Positions 16,968 to 25,219 of a stretch of 40,069 bases of DNA are shown here, piece after piece (position 1 is the stretch's first letter; each line of letters starts with the position of its first letter). This DNA comes from Spirochaetota bacterium. Lineage in GTDB: Bacteria > Spirochaetota > UBA4802 > UB4802. Made by a program: the position numbers and the translations under genes. The notes below the pieces were generated by a model that saw nothing but the letters and a program-made list of their open reading frames with translations, had not been told where the DNA came from and ran no database searches. The stretch is from the NCBI GenBank assembly GCA_026414805.1, contig JAOAIH010000023.1, positions 1-40,069 of the forward strand, given 5' to 3'.

Positions 16968-17609
16968 ATGCTGTATCCAATAATGTATAACATAAAGGGA
17001 AAACGTGTTGTTGTTATAGGCGGTGGTCAGGTTGCATTACGCAAGGTAAAAGATCTGACAAGCGCAGGCGCACACGTTGTGGTGATAGCTCCTTACATTC
17101 ATCATGAGCTAGAAGAATTTGCAGCCACACACACTTCGGTCACTATTGAAAAACGCTCATACCAGTACGGAGATTGCAAAGGTGCTACGTTAGTTTTTTC
17201 TGCAACAAATAATAAAGAGATAAACCGGAAAGTTTTTGATGAAGCTTTAGCATTGAACATTCCCATAAACGCTGTTGATGATCCTGACAATTCATCATTT
17301 TATGTACCATCGTTTTTTACGCGCGGTTTGCTTCTTGTTGCTGTTTCCACTGGTGGTGCTTCTCCGGCTATGGCAGCTAAAGTAAGAAGGCTGATTGAGC
17401 AAAGCATCCCACAGGATATTGAAATAGTGCTTGATGTAATGAATGAAATAAGACGAATCTTAAAACAAGATTTTGCACATCTTGAAGTGACAAAACGAAG
17501 TGATATTCTGAAAGCGATAGCTAATGATGACACACTTGTAGAACAGGCCAAAGAAGCATATAAAAAAAATACCCTGCGTGAATTTTTGAATAAAATGATC
17601 AATAAATAA
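16968..17609 (+). CDS. sirC: Precorrin-2 dehydrogenase (siroheme synthase N-terminal type)
   Basis: This 213-residue NAD-dependent enzyme oxidises precorrin-2 to sirohydrochlorin, and in Met8-like members also inserts iron. It shows LYPIMYNIKGKRVVVIGGGQVALRKV with the dinucleotide-binding glycines, then NAVDDPDNSSFYVPSFFTRGLLLVAVSTGGASPAMA, the family core. There is no CobA methyltransferase domain, so uroporphyrinogen methylase must be encoded elsewhere, as must hemL, hemB, hemC and hemD. It closes the haem operon. Confidence 0.93.
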   Translation: MLYPIMYNIKGKRVVVIGGGQVALRKVKDLTSAGAHVVVIAPYIHHELEEFAATHTSVTIEKRSYQYGDCKGATLVFSATNNKEINRKVFDEALALNIPINAVDDPDNSSFYVPSFFTRGLLLVAVSTGGASPAMAAKVRRLIEQSIPQDIEIVLDVMNEIRRILKQDFAHLEVTKRSDILKAIANDDTLVEQAKEAYKKNTLREFLNKMINK

Positions 17610-17695
17610 TGCTTGATTTTATTTTTTGGAATATACATATTAATCTGCATTGAAGGGCTTACCACAGCAATTGTGTACTATGAGGTAGTAAATAT

Positions 17696-18022
17696 ATGAA
17701 TATTACACAAGAGATAAAAGACAAAGTGCTCATTATATCAATTGAAGGGGAATTAATATCGCCTCAAGCTCTAGATACTGATAAAAAGATAATTTCTATA
17801 ATTGAAAAAGAAAAAAAAGAGCGAGTAATCCTCAATCTTTCAAAGGTTGATTTTATTGATTCTACAGGCCTAGGTATACTTGTTTCAATACGATTGTATT
17901 GTAAAAAAAACAAGATCATGTTTGCAACTGTAGGTGTAAATGAAAAGATAAAGCGAACATTTACAGTAACCGAAATGACTTCATTTTTAAATATACACGA
18001 TTCATTAGATAAGCTTTTGTAA
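17696..18022 (+). CDS. STAS-domain anti-sigma factor antagonist
   Basis: This 108-residue single STAS domain is of the SpoIIAA/RsbV type. The helix-capping motif DFIDSTGLGIL includes the serine that anti-sigma kinases phosphorylate. The protein is cytoplasmic and expected to bind a partner-switching anti-sigma factor, but no kinase or sigma gene is adjacent. GAGGT lies 6-8 nt before the ATG. It converges on the ROK gene with 25 nt between the stop codons. Confidence 0.92.
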   Translation: MNITQEIKDKVLIISIEGELISPQALDTDKKIISIIEKEKKERVILNLSKVDFIDSTGLGILVSIRLYCKKNKIMFATVGVNEKIKRTFTVTEMTSFLNIHDSLDKLL

Positions 18023-18047
18023 ATTATATATTTTACCAAAAATAGCA

Positions 18048-19037
18048 TTACAGTGTAATCAATTCAGGTGCCTGCTGCCATGGCTTATGCTGTCTCCATG
18101 ACTCAATCCACGAAGGGGGCATTACAAGTGATAATGATGATATATCAGCAATATATTCAAACAAAGAACTTCGTTCAATGATAACATTACTTGAAAGAAC
18201 CGGAAATGATGCATAAAATTCATCCCTAATCAGGGGCAACACAATGTCACTGTCATTCATGATGCTGCCACCAAGAGAAATATATTCTGTATCAAACAGC
18301 GCATTCAATGATGCAAGGCCTCTTGCCAAATTACGGGCTGCGTTGTGTATAATTTCTATGGCCTTACTATCCCCTTTTCTATAGTTGTCAAAAACTTCTT
18401 TTGCAGAAGAAACGCCGTACTGGCGGGCAATTGCAGTACCACTTGCAATTGATTCCAGATCACCAAAATTGCCACATCCGCACTGTGGGCCATTTTGGGC
18501 AACATAGATATGTCCAAAATGAGGTGCATTGCTGTTTTTGCCTCTTATCAGTTTACCATCAACATAGGCTCCTGCTCCAATGCCAGTACTCCAGGTAACG
18601 TATACCAGATTATCATATAGCCTTCCAGTCCCAAAGAGCTTTTCGGCAACTACTGCTGCCACACAGTCATTTTCAATAATACAATTAGGATATAAATCTG
18701 TTAAGAATTCTTCAATAGGGATTGATTTCCAGTTATTAGGAAGCCGGCCGCTATCGGTTAAACCACCACAAAGATTTGGTGCTACTATTTCTTTAAACGA
18801 ACCTTTCAGCTGAAAAGGACTGCATGTGGCTACCCCAACTGACATAATTTCATCATATTGAATACTAGCATACTCCGCAGCCAATTGAACAAGTTTAAAA
18901 ACTTGTTTTGGAATGGCAAGCGGATCCCCTGCCAGCTGCGTATGTTGATACACACGGGCTCGTATGCCTGCTGCATCTGCCACTGTTACAATTATCTTTG
19001 TTCCACCAATATCTACACCAGCAATATAGTCACGCAT
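18048..19037 (-). CDS. ROK-family protein (sugar kinase-like), atypical active site
   Basis: This 329-residue protein has the ROK fold: phosphate-binding DIGGTK at 9-14, the catalytic Asp in ENDCVAAVVAE, and YVTWSTGIGAGAYVDGKL. Two usual features are altered. The sugar-binding G-E-x-G-H motif reads PHFGH, with His in place of Glu, and the zinc motif CxCGxxGCxE reads CGCGNFGDLE, with Asp in place of the third Cys. It may therefore be a kinase of unusual specificity or a sensor. It overlaps queF by 8 nt, implying co-translation. Confidence 0.82.
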   Translation of the reverse strand: MRDYIAGVDIGGTKIIVTVADAAGIRARVYQHTQLAGDPLAIPKQVFKLVQLAAEYASIQYDEIMSVGVATCSPFQLKGSFKEIVAPNLCGGLTDSGRLPNNWKSIPIEEFLTDLYPNCIIENDCVAAVVAEKLFGTGRLYDNLVYVTWSTGIGAGAYVDGKLIRGKNSNAPHFGHIYVAQNGPQCGCGNFGDLESIASGTAIARQYGVSSAKEVFDNYRKGDSKAIEIIHNAARNLARGLASLNALFDTEYISLGGSIMNDSDIVLPLIRDEFYASFPVLSSNVIIERSSLFEYIADISSLSLVMPPSWIESWRQHKPWQQAPELITL

Positions 19038-19425
19038 TGTAATTAGCCTTACCTTTTACAGATATGGTGGTTGCAAAAATGCCACCACGTGGAGCCCATT
19101 TAATCTCTACCTTGAGCCATACAGGTTTTACTGCATCAAATAAATCCTGCGCAATAACATCAGTGACAAATTCCTGCCAGATTGACTTATTGCGCCATGC
19201 ACTTAAATAATTACGAACGGATTTACTTTCAAGAAGTAGTTTTTTTGGCTGATAGGTTATAATGAGAGTACCCTGATCATGCCTTCCTGAAATGGGGCAT
19301 ACACTCTGAAATTCAGGGTATTCCCATTGTACCAGAGGGAGATGGCCCTGTGCAGGTATGGTATCAAAGGCATACCCTTCAACTTTTTCAATGTGTGCAT
19401 CTTTTGCTTTTGAATAATCTGTCAT
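19030..19425 (-). CDS. queF: NADPH-dependent 7-cyano-7-deazaguanine reductase (QueF)
   Basis: QueF reduces the nitrile preQ0 to preQ1 in queuosine synthesis. The 131-residue protein is the short, single-domain type. It has the catalytic Cys in SVCPISGRHDQG, the ESKSVRNYLSAWRN substrate-binding segment, and WAPRGGIFATTISVKG near the C-terminus. I start at the ATG at 19425, which has GAAGG 7 nt upstream; a TTG two codons earlier lies too close to the ribosome site. It is followed by the overlapping ROK gene, a pairing without an obvious metabolic link. Confidence 0.9.
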   Translation of the reverse strand: MTDYSKAKDAHIEKVEGYAFDTIPAQGHLPLVQWEYPEFQSVCPISGRHDQGTLIITYQPKKLLLESKSVRNYLSAWRNKSIWQEFVTDVIAQDLFDAVKPVWLKVEIKWAPRGGIFATTISVKGKANYNA

Positions 19426-19769
19426 AATCAAACCTTCACTTTATTCAGTAAACATGTACGAAATTACTACAACATACACACTTTATCAATTAATTTTTTT
19501 TTAGCATTGCTCTTTCTCTGCTCAATTCCAACCATCAGGGAGTAATACAGTTTTTTGACACTTTAGAATAATAAAATACTTTTATTTTACTATTATAATT
19601 GCATGAATTTATTATAATATTATCTTGACTTTTAGCAATCATTTTTACATTGTACCTGGCAAAATTGATGATGAACGATAATATCCATTAAATGAGATTT
19701 CCTATGGATACAAGTTGGAATAGCAATACACATTTGATAACACGATAATTCTATTTATGGAGTACTACT
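19426..19769. other. AT-rich divergent intergenic region
   Basis: This 344-nt region lies between divergent queF and the DUF2279-like gene. Forward TTGACA (19555-19560) and TTGACT (19625-19630) are possible -35 boxes but neither has a convincing -10 at 16-18 nt. I see no gene, riboswitch or strong dyad, and in particular no preQ1-riboswitch-like fold before queF. Confidence 0.5.
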
Positions 19770-20696
19770 ATGCCTGGTAAAAATATTATTCGTTGTGCTG
19801 CTGTAACAATAGTTATACTGTTTTCAACAGCTCTGTTTGCTCAGGATTCTGTTGATCAGACATCACAACCACAAAGTGCAACAACTACTTCAATAGTTAC
19901 CGATAGTAACTGGCCAACAATTCCAACCCTGGCAATGTTTGTTGCTGTACCCACCATTACATTAATTTATGGTATGGAAACATGGGACTGGGGAGAACAA
20001 AATGAATGGCGATGGGCACATGAAGGTTTTTTTGGCCAGAATACAGATTCCGGCGGAGCTGATAAAATAGGCCACGGGTGGGCGCATTATTTGGCATTTA
20101 GAGTTTTTCATAATTATTATGATTGGTCAGAAAAAGGCAAAAGCACTAAATGGATTTATTCAATTTCTACAGCTACATTTTTAGGTGTTTTTATTGAAGT
20201 TGGCGATGCGTTTACCGGCAAATATGGATTTTCGTACGAAGATGTTGTTGCAGATATGGCTGGTATAGGCCTTGGAATACTCCTTGAATATTCCCCTACT
20301 CTGGATTCTCTTATTGGCTTCAGCTGGCAATACTGGCCAACGGAAAGCTATTTTGACCGATGGGGTAAAAATCCTTTACATATGACCAGTGATTACAGTG
20401 GGGCAAAATATGTTTTTAATTTCAGATTAGCAGGCCTACAAAATTTAGGTATAAAAATCCCAACCTTTATGCGTTATATACAGTTTGATATAGGCTATTT
20501 CACTCGGAATTATGTTCGATGGGATAACACAACTGCTGAACCTTATAGAAGCATGTATTACGGAATATCACTAAATTTTATGGAAGTAGTAAAAGACTTC
20601 TTTGAAAACCCTGAGAGCAAACCAAGCAAAATTTTGCAACAACCATTTAAATACTACCATATTCCAGCAGGATACTTTGTAGAAGATAAAATATAA
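19770..20696 (+). CDS. DUF2279-like exported or outer-membrane-associated protein
   Basis: The 308-residue product starts with a signal peptide (about 1-24, ending ALFA-Q). After a Thr/Ser/Gln-rich linker comes the DUF2279/YfiM-like core: GGADKIGHGWAHYLAFRVFH with the conserved D-K-x-G-H, then EVGDAFTGKYGFSYEDVVADMAGIGLGILLEY, whose E..D..GFS..D..AD pattern is typical. The C-terminal third is rich in aromatic beta-strand-like segments, suggesting an envelope location. The function of the family is unknown. GGAG precedes the ATG and a terminator follows at 20729. Confidence 0.8.
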   Translation: MPGKNIIRCAAVTIVILFSTALFAQDSVDQTSQPQSATTTSIVTDSNWPTIPTLAMFVAVPTITLIYGMETWDWGEQNEWRWAHEGFFGQNTDSGGADKIGHGWAHYLAFRVFHNYYDWSEKGKSTKWIYSISTATFLGVFIEVGDAFTGKYGFSYEDVVADMAGIGLGILLEYSPTLDSLIGFSWQYWPTESYFDRWGKNPLHMTSDYSGAKYVFNFRLAGLQNLGIKIPTFMRYIQFDIGYFTRNYVRWDNTTAEPYRSMYYGISLNFMEVVKDFFENPESKPSKILQQPFKYYHIPAGYFVEDKI

Positions 20697-20728
20697 TTTT
20701 ATAAAATTATTTATAGTAGATGAATAAG

Positions 20729-20773
20729 ACCGCTTTGCTCCTTAAAATGGATACGACAACAAAGCGGTTTTTT
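20729..20773 (+). terminator. Intrinsic terminator after the DUF2279-like gene
   Basis: ACCGCTTTG (20729-20737) pairs with CAAAGCGGT (20760-20768), a perfect 9-bp stem with a 22-nt loop, followed by six T's (20768-20773). It is 33 nt beyond the stop codon. Confidence 0.85.
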
Positions 20774-20855
20774 ATATTAATAATACCACCATGTCAGCAA
20801 ATTTTGCCGTCACTATCTTTTATAATAATTTTTAGTCTAACCAGAAAAATATTGC

Positions 20856-21344
20856 TTATAAATGTTTTCGTAATGCTTTTGGTGGTGGCCCCCAGTAAAA
20901 TTTTAAGCAATGTATCCCATTTTCTCTGTAAAAATCAAATGTGTATGACCTGTTAACATAATAACTGGGGATATTATCAGGATAGTTATCGGTATTTATT
21001 TTTTGCAACTGTTGCTTGAAATATAAAAAAAATTCATCAATTATATTATCCACACAGAAAGCAATAATATTGGCTAATGACATTTTCCATAGCTTCTTAA
21101 CATCAAGCAAGAACTCATATTCCGACTGATACAACATTAGATGAACTCTGCGCCATGGATTTCCTGTGTTGCGCTTACGGTATGCAATTCGTGTAAATGC
21201 AACATATTTTCTCTTTTCTTTTTTGGCTGCATACATAACCATATATGCTATAAACGTACGTAACGGAAGCGATATTTGTTTAGAATATTCTTCAATAATG
21301 GCCAGCTGTTGTAACGATATGCATGTAGTAGTTTCGAAATACAT
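20856..21344 (-). CDS. Small paralogous protein family, copy 1 (possibly DUF1564-like)
   Basis: This 162-residue protein begins with a short helical region, then has the basic stretch KKEKRKYVAF...RKRNTGNPWRRVHLML. Two helices follow (SEYEFLLDVKKLWKMSLANIIAFCVDNIIDEFF), then an aromatic C-terminus, CLKFYWGPPPKALR. A second copy at the window end shares 74 of 96 aligned C-terminal residues. The basic stretch followed by a SxANIIAF helix suggests a ribbon-helix-helix or DUF1564-type DNA-associated protein; this is inference. I start at 21344, where GGGAGG precedes the ATG, not at the upstream Met of the longer frame. It stands alone. Confidence 0.75.
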   Translation of the reverse strand: MYFETTTCISLQQLAIIEEYSKQISLPLRTFIAYMVMYAAKKEKRKYVAFTRIAYRKRNTGNPWRRVHLMLYQSEYEFLLDVKKLWKMSLANIIAFCVDNIIDEFFLYFKQQLQKINTDNYPDNIPSYYVNRSYTFDFYRENGIHCLKFYWGPPPKALRKHL

Positions 21345-21486
21345 GGTTTCCTCCCAAAGATTATTTATATACAACCATTTTTTATTAATATCCAATACAT
21401 ATAAATGAAATAAAATAATTTTCTGTCAATAACAAGTTTAAATTTATAACTTTGGACTCATTTTTTACTTTTATTCAATATCTTGA

Positions 21487-21516
21487 TTGACATAAAGTTT
21501 TACTTTATTCTATTAT
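21487..21516 (+). promoter_or_regulatory. Strong sigma-70 promoter for the AOR-ADH cluster
   Basis: Consensus TTGACA (21487-21492) is followed after 18 nt by TATTAT (21511-21516, five of six matches). It is 100 nt before the AOR start codon. The spacing from the -10 leaves a 5' leader of roughly 90 nt without an obvious fold. Confidence 0.65.
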
Positions 21517-21615
21517 TACTCATAAATAATTTTATTGTAATAATACATTTAGTTGTTTTTGCCGTAAACGCCAATCACTACATTACACAAATTTTATGTT
21601 TCAAGGAGATACTAT

Positions 21616-23478
21616 ATGCAGGAAATTATTGGAACAAGTAACAAGGTCATTGAAGTTGACTTAACTTCACAATCCTACCGCGAAATCCCAATATCCGAGA
21701 AAGACCTAGAATTATATCTTGGCGGCAAAGGATTGGGTTTAAAACTTTTTTACGATAGGGTGCCAGCAGGGATTGACCCTCTTTCTGCGGAAAACGAATT
21801 CATTGTCATGACAGGTGTATATTTGGGTACCGGTGCACCATGTGCTGGACGTTTTGCAGCTGTCACAAAATCGCCATTAACAGGCCTTATGGGAACTGGC
21901 TCTTGTGGAGGACCTTTTGGCATGGCATTAAAAACATCTGGATGGGATGGGCTTATTGTCAAGGGTAAAGCAAAGGCACCAGTGTATATTGTCATAAGTT
22001 CAAAAGGCGTTGAATTCAAAGATGCAAAAAAGCTCTGGGGAAAAGACACGCAGACTGTTCAAAAGGCTCTTGAAAATGAAGGCAGTGGTGCACTTGTCAT
22101 TGGTCAGGCTGGTGAAAACAAAGTGCTCTATGCCAACATTTGTTCTGGACATAGGTTTTTGGGCCGTTGTGGCATGGGTGCAGTATTGGGCTCAAAAAAT
22201 TTGAAAGCGATAGTTGCTAAAGGAAATGAATTCAAAATTTTGCCAAAAAATCCCAAAAAGTTTGATAAAGCGCGCAAAAAAACCCTTAAATTTATAAACC
22301 GAAATCCAATTACCTCGGTATCATACCGCCAGTTTGGGACAAATGCAAATGTGAATCTCAACAATGCTGGAGGATTATTGCCAGTTCGAAATTTTACCGG
22401 CGGTTCGCATGGAGAAGCACATAAACTATCTGGTGAAGAGATGGCTGAACGCTTCGATACTAAATTTTCTACATGTAAGCCATGCGCTATTCTGTGCGGT
22501 CACAAAGGAAACATTGATGGTGAAATCAAGCAGATACCAGAATACGAAACTATCGGAACATTTGGATCTAATTTAGAGATATTTGACCCTGTTGCTGTCA
22601 GCCATTTTAACGAACTATGTACAAAATACGGCCTTGATACAATATCAACTGCCGTCACAATTGCCTGGGCAATGGAAGCTACTGAAAAAGGATTAATCAA
22701 AACTGATCTTAGATTTGGATCACCAGAAAATGTGGCAAAAACAATAACCGATATAGCTTTTAGAAGAGGATTGGGAAATGATCTTGCCAACGGCACCAGG
22801 AAACTATCGCAAAAATATGGCGGAGCAGATTTTGCAATTCAGGTTAAGGGGCTGGAAATGGCTGCCTATGATCCGCGAGGTGCATGGGGACAGGCATTAA
22901 GCTATGCAGTAGCAAATCGTGGCGCCTGCCACCTTTCCACTGCAAGCTTTGCCGTAGAAGTATATCTCAATATGCATGATCCTTTCTCACTTAAAGGCAA
23001 AGGTTCCATGATAGCATTTTTAGAAGATGTTACCTGTGCTATTAATTCCATGCATATATGCCAGTTCACTGCATTTGCAGTAGAACTTGAGCCATTTGTA
23101 GTGAAATATACACCAACATTTCTGCTTAATCCAATGGTAACCTATCTTAATCCAATTGCAACAAAGTTTATGGATGTGAGCCTATGGCCAGAAATGTGGT
23201 CAGGTATTACCGGTAAACCAATGGGAATGTTTAAGTGGATAAAAGCAGGAAGAAGAATCCATGTGCTTGAACGTTATATGAATACCCGAGAAGGCATTTC
23301 ACGAAAAGATGACACCCTGCCGCAGCGATTTTTAACCGAAGGTAGAAACTGCGATCCAAAGCAGCGCACGGTACCATTGGATGAATTGCTGGACAGCTAT
23401 TACAAAGCACGTGGTTTTGACAGCAATGGCATACCAAAAGATCGAACGTTAAAGCGATTAAAAATTGAAAAAAAATAA
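21616..23478 (+). CDS. Aldehyde ferredoxin oxidoreductase family (tungsten/molybdenum bis-pterin)
   Basis: This 620-residue enzyme of the AOR family interconverts aldehydes and carboxylates using ferredoxin-like electron carriers. The N-terminal pterin-binding domain has LYLGGKGLGLKLFYDRVP, GTGAPCAGRFAAVTKSPLTG and SGWDGLIVKGKA. The [4Fe-4S] ligands are C287, C290 and C294 (CKPCAILC), with the fourth expected at C482 in NSMHICQF. The length equals that of typical AORs. GGAG precedes the ATG. It leads a four-gene forward cluster with two iron-ADH homologues, suggesting aldehyde/alcohol/acid interconversion. The aldehyde is not identifiable. Confidence 0.92.
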   Translation: MQEIIGTSNKVIEVDLTSQSYREIPISEKDLELYLGGKGLGLKLFYDRVPAGIDPLSAENEFIVMTGVYLGTGAPCAGRFAAVTKSPLTGLMGTGSCGGPFGMALKTSGWDGLIVKGKAKAPVYIVISSKGVEFKDAKKLWGKDTQTVQKALENEGSGALVIGQAGENKVLYANICSGHRFLGRCGMGAVLGSKNLKAIVAKGNEFKILPKNPKKFDKARKKTLKFINRNPITSVSYRQFGTNANVNLNNAGGLLPVRNFTGGSHGEAHKLSGEEMAERFDTKFSTCKPCAILCGHKGNIDGEIKQIPEYETIGTFGSNLEIFDPVAVSHFNELCTKYGLDTISTAVTIAWAMEATEKGLIKTDLRFGSPENVAKTITDIAFRRGLGNDLANGTRKLSQKYGGADFAIQVKGLEMAAYDPRGAWGQALSYAVANRGACHLSTASFAVEVYLNMHDPFSLKGKGSMIAFLEDVTCAINSMHICQFTAFAVELEPFVVKYTPTFLLNPMVTYLNPIATKFMDVSLWPEMWSGITGKPMGMFKWIKAGRRIHVLERYMNTREGISRKDDTLPQRFLTEGRNCDPKQRTVPLDELLDSYYKARGFDSNGIPKDRTLKRLKIEKK

Positions 23479-23490
23479 TGAGGTGACACC

Positions 23491-24633
23491 ATGATTTCAT
23501 ATAATTTCACTTTTTTAAGTCATCCAAAAATTTGCTCAGGACTTAAAGCGCTTGAGCATATCCCATTTGAATTAGAATCACTCAACGCCCGCAAACCTCT
23601 TGTAATCACATCACCACGCTGGGCTAAAAAAGGATTGGATAAAACATTAGTGAAAGCATTATACGATAGCAACATAACTATAGGTGCACTCTTTACCAAT
23701 GCCCCTCACTATCCAAGTTTGACTATAATCAATGAGCTATCCAAACTATATAGAGATAGAGGCTGCGATTCAATCATTGCACTTGGTTCAGGTGGTATCA
23801 CTCAAATAGCAAAAGCTGTGAATATGGTTGTATCACTGAAAGCTGATATTTTACAATGCACTGAAATTACCATATCATCACCCCTTAAGCCTTTGATATG
23901 TGTTCCTACTGCAGATTGCGAAGGCGGTGAAATGGCATCTGTTGCATATTATGAGCGTTTTGAAAAGCAATCTGATTTCCTCTATCCTGATGTCATTGTT
24001 ATTGATTCACGAATTACCCGCCACGCAACTAAGGAAGAAGTAGCCAACTGTGCGCTCACATCACTTGCACACGCAATTGAAGCATGCGGCATTGAAACAC
24101 CAAACCCCATTAACGACGCATACGCACACACTGCCCTACAATTTATTTATCAATACCTTCCAAAAGCTTTTAAAAGGACATGTAATAAGGATGCAAGTGT
24201 AGCCATTGTTAATGCAGCCGCTTGTGCTGATACTGCATTTTCAAATGCACCACAGGGAATTGTACATACACTAGCGCAGGCGATAGCTAGTGATACTAAC
24301 CTTAAACCCGGAATTGTAATGGGTATACTTCTTCGCCATAGCCTTGCAGCCAAACTGCAAGCTAAAGGTGGAATTCGTCCAGAACTACTCCTTGCCCTTG
24401 CAGGAATTGATACCTACGCAAAAACTCCTGAAAAAGACAGGCAGAAAACTGCGTATGACTATCTCATTACATGTATCAATGTTACAAAAGAGTTTGTTCC
24501 TTCCACATTAAAAGAACTTAAAATTCCTCATTACAAACTCAAAGAATATGCCCTGCTTGCTTCTGCAAAGAATAGGCAGTTTAAAGAAAGTGCATATTTT
24601 GCATTACTGGAAAAATCCTGGGAAGGTAAATAA
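23491..24633 (+). CDS. Iron-ADH paralogue with lost metal and NAD motifs (putative pseudoenzyme)
   Basis: This 380-residue protein aligns over its full length with the intact iron-containing alcohol dehydrogenase at 25220. Family ligands corresponding to FucO D196 and H277 are replaced by T190 and P273, while H194 and H259 remain. The NAD motif GGGSxxD reads GSGGITQ (99-105), and PTTAGTGSE reads PTADCEGGE. The frame is open and the rest is well conserved, so it is not a decaying pseudogene. It may be a structural or regulatory partner of the AOR or the intact ADH, or bind another ligand. It is 12 nt after the AOR gene. Confidence 0.85.
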   Translation: MISYNFTFLSHPKICSGLKALEHIPFELESLNARKPLVITSPRWAKKGLDKTLVKALYDSNITIGALFTNAPHYPSLTIINELSKLYRDRGCDSIIALGSGGITQIAKAVNMVVSLKADILQCTEITISSPLKPLICVPTADCEGGEMASVAYYERFEKQSDFLYPDVIVIDSRITRHATKEEVANCALTSLAHAIEACGIETPNPINDAYAHTALQFIYQYLPKAFKRTCNKDASVAIVNAAACADTAFSNAPQGIVHTLAQAIASDTNLKPGIVMGILLRHSLAAKLQAKGGIRPELLLALAGIDTYAKTPEKDRQKTAYDYLITCINVTKEFVPSTLKELKIPHYKLKEYALLASAKNRQFKESAYFALLEKSWEGK

Positions 24634-24655
24634 ATTTATTCAAAGGAGCAATACT

Positions 24656-25198
24656 ATGAACCTTTTAAATTATCCTGAAATTAAACCTAAAAAGAAATTC
24701 ATTAAGCGCATATACATTGCTGTGATGCTGTGGGTAGTGGGCAGAGCCATTCAGGCTGCTGCAAAGGTTGATAAAGAGGTAAAGGAAGAATTTGAGAAAT
24801 TAAAAGATAATTTTTTATTAAAAATGTGGATATGGCCACATGGTCCTGCAATGTATGTAGGTAAAACAAAAGATGGAAAAGTTAAATACTTAGGATGGAA
24901 AGACAAAGGTTACAAACCCACTTTAACTATGACTATAAAAAGTGTTGAGGCAGCAATGCTTCTGTTTACATTTCAGGAGGCGACAGCAATCGCAACAACT
25001 CGCAACAGATTAGTTGTAGATGGTGATTTACCCGATGCATGTGCTCTGGTAAGGATTTTGAATATCGTGGAAGTATACCTGCTTCCAAAAATTATTGCCA
25101 AGCTGGCTGTGAAACGATATCCAAAATGGTCGCAGATGAATCCTTTCCGAAAACATTTTGGTAGAATATTAATTTATGTTCGTGCATTTACATTCTAA
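24656..25198 (+). CDS. SCP2-like sterol/lipid-binding domain protein
   Basis: This 180-residue protein starts with a basic, partly hydrophobic helix (KKKFIKRIYIAVMLWVVGRAIQAA) that could attach it to the membrane. It continues with an SCP2-like segment: LTMTIKSVEAAMLLFTFQEATAIATTRNRLVVDGDLPDACALVRIL. SCP2 domains bind long-chain or sterol-like hydrophobic molecules. I start at 24656, which has AAAGGAG upstream; the earlier in-frame Met lies within the ADH-like gene. Between two ADH homologues and downstream of an AOR, it hints at hydrophobic alcohol or aldehyde substrates; this is inference. Confidence 0.6.
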   Translation: MNLLNYPEIKPKKKFIKRIYIAVMLWVVGRAIQAAAKVDKEVKEEFEKLKDNFLLKMWIWPHGPAMYVGKTKDGKVKYLGWKDKGYKPTLTMTIKSVEAAMLLFTFQEATAIATTRNRLVVDGDLPDACALVRILNIVEVYLLPKIIAKLAVKRYPKWSQMNPFRKHFGRILIYVRAFTF

Positions 25199-25219
25199 TA
25201 ATTGAAACGAGGTGCAATT

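Noticed and set aside
19426-19769. preQ1 riboswitch before queF
   Set aside because: I could not find the characteristic small hairpin followed by an A-rich tail next to the queF ribosome site.
20720-20956. Forward open frame of 78 codons after the DUF2279-like gene
   Set aside because: It runs through the intrinsic terminator and over the antisense of the paralogous gene and has no ribosome site.
23491-24633. Degenerate iron-ADH as a pseudogene
   Set aside because: The frame is full length, without stops or frameshifts, and retains family residues outside the ligand positions; loss of function by design or specialisation is more likely.
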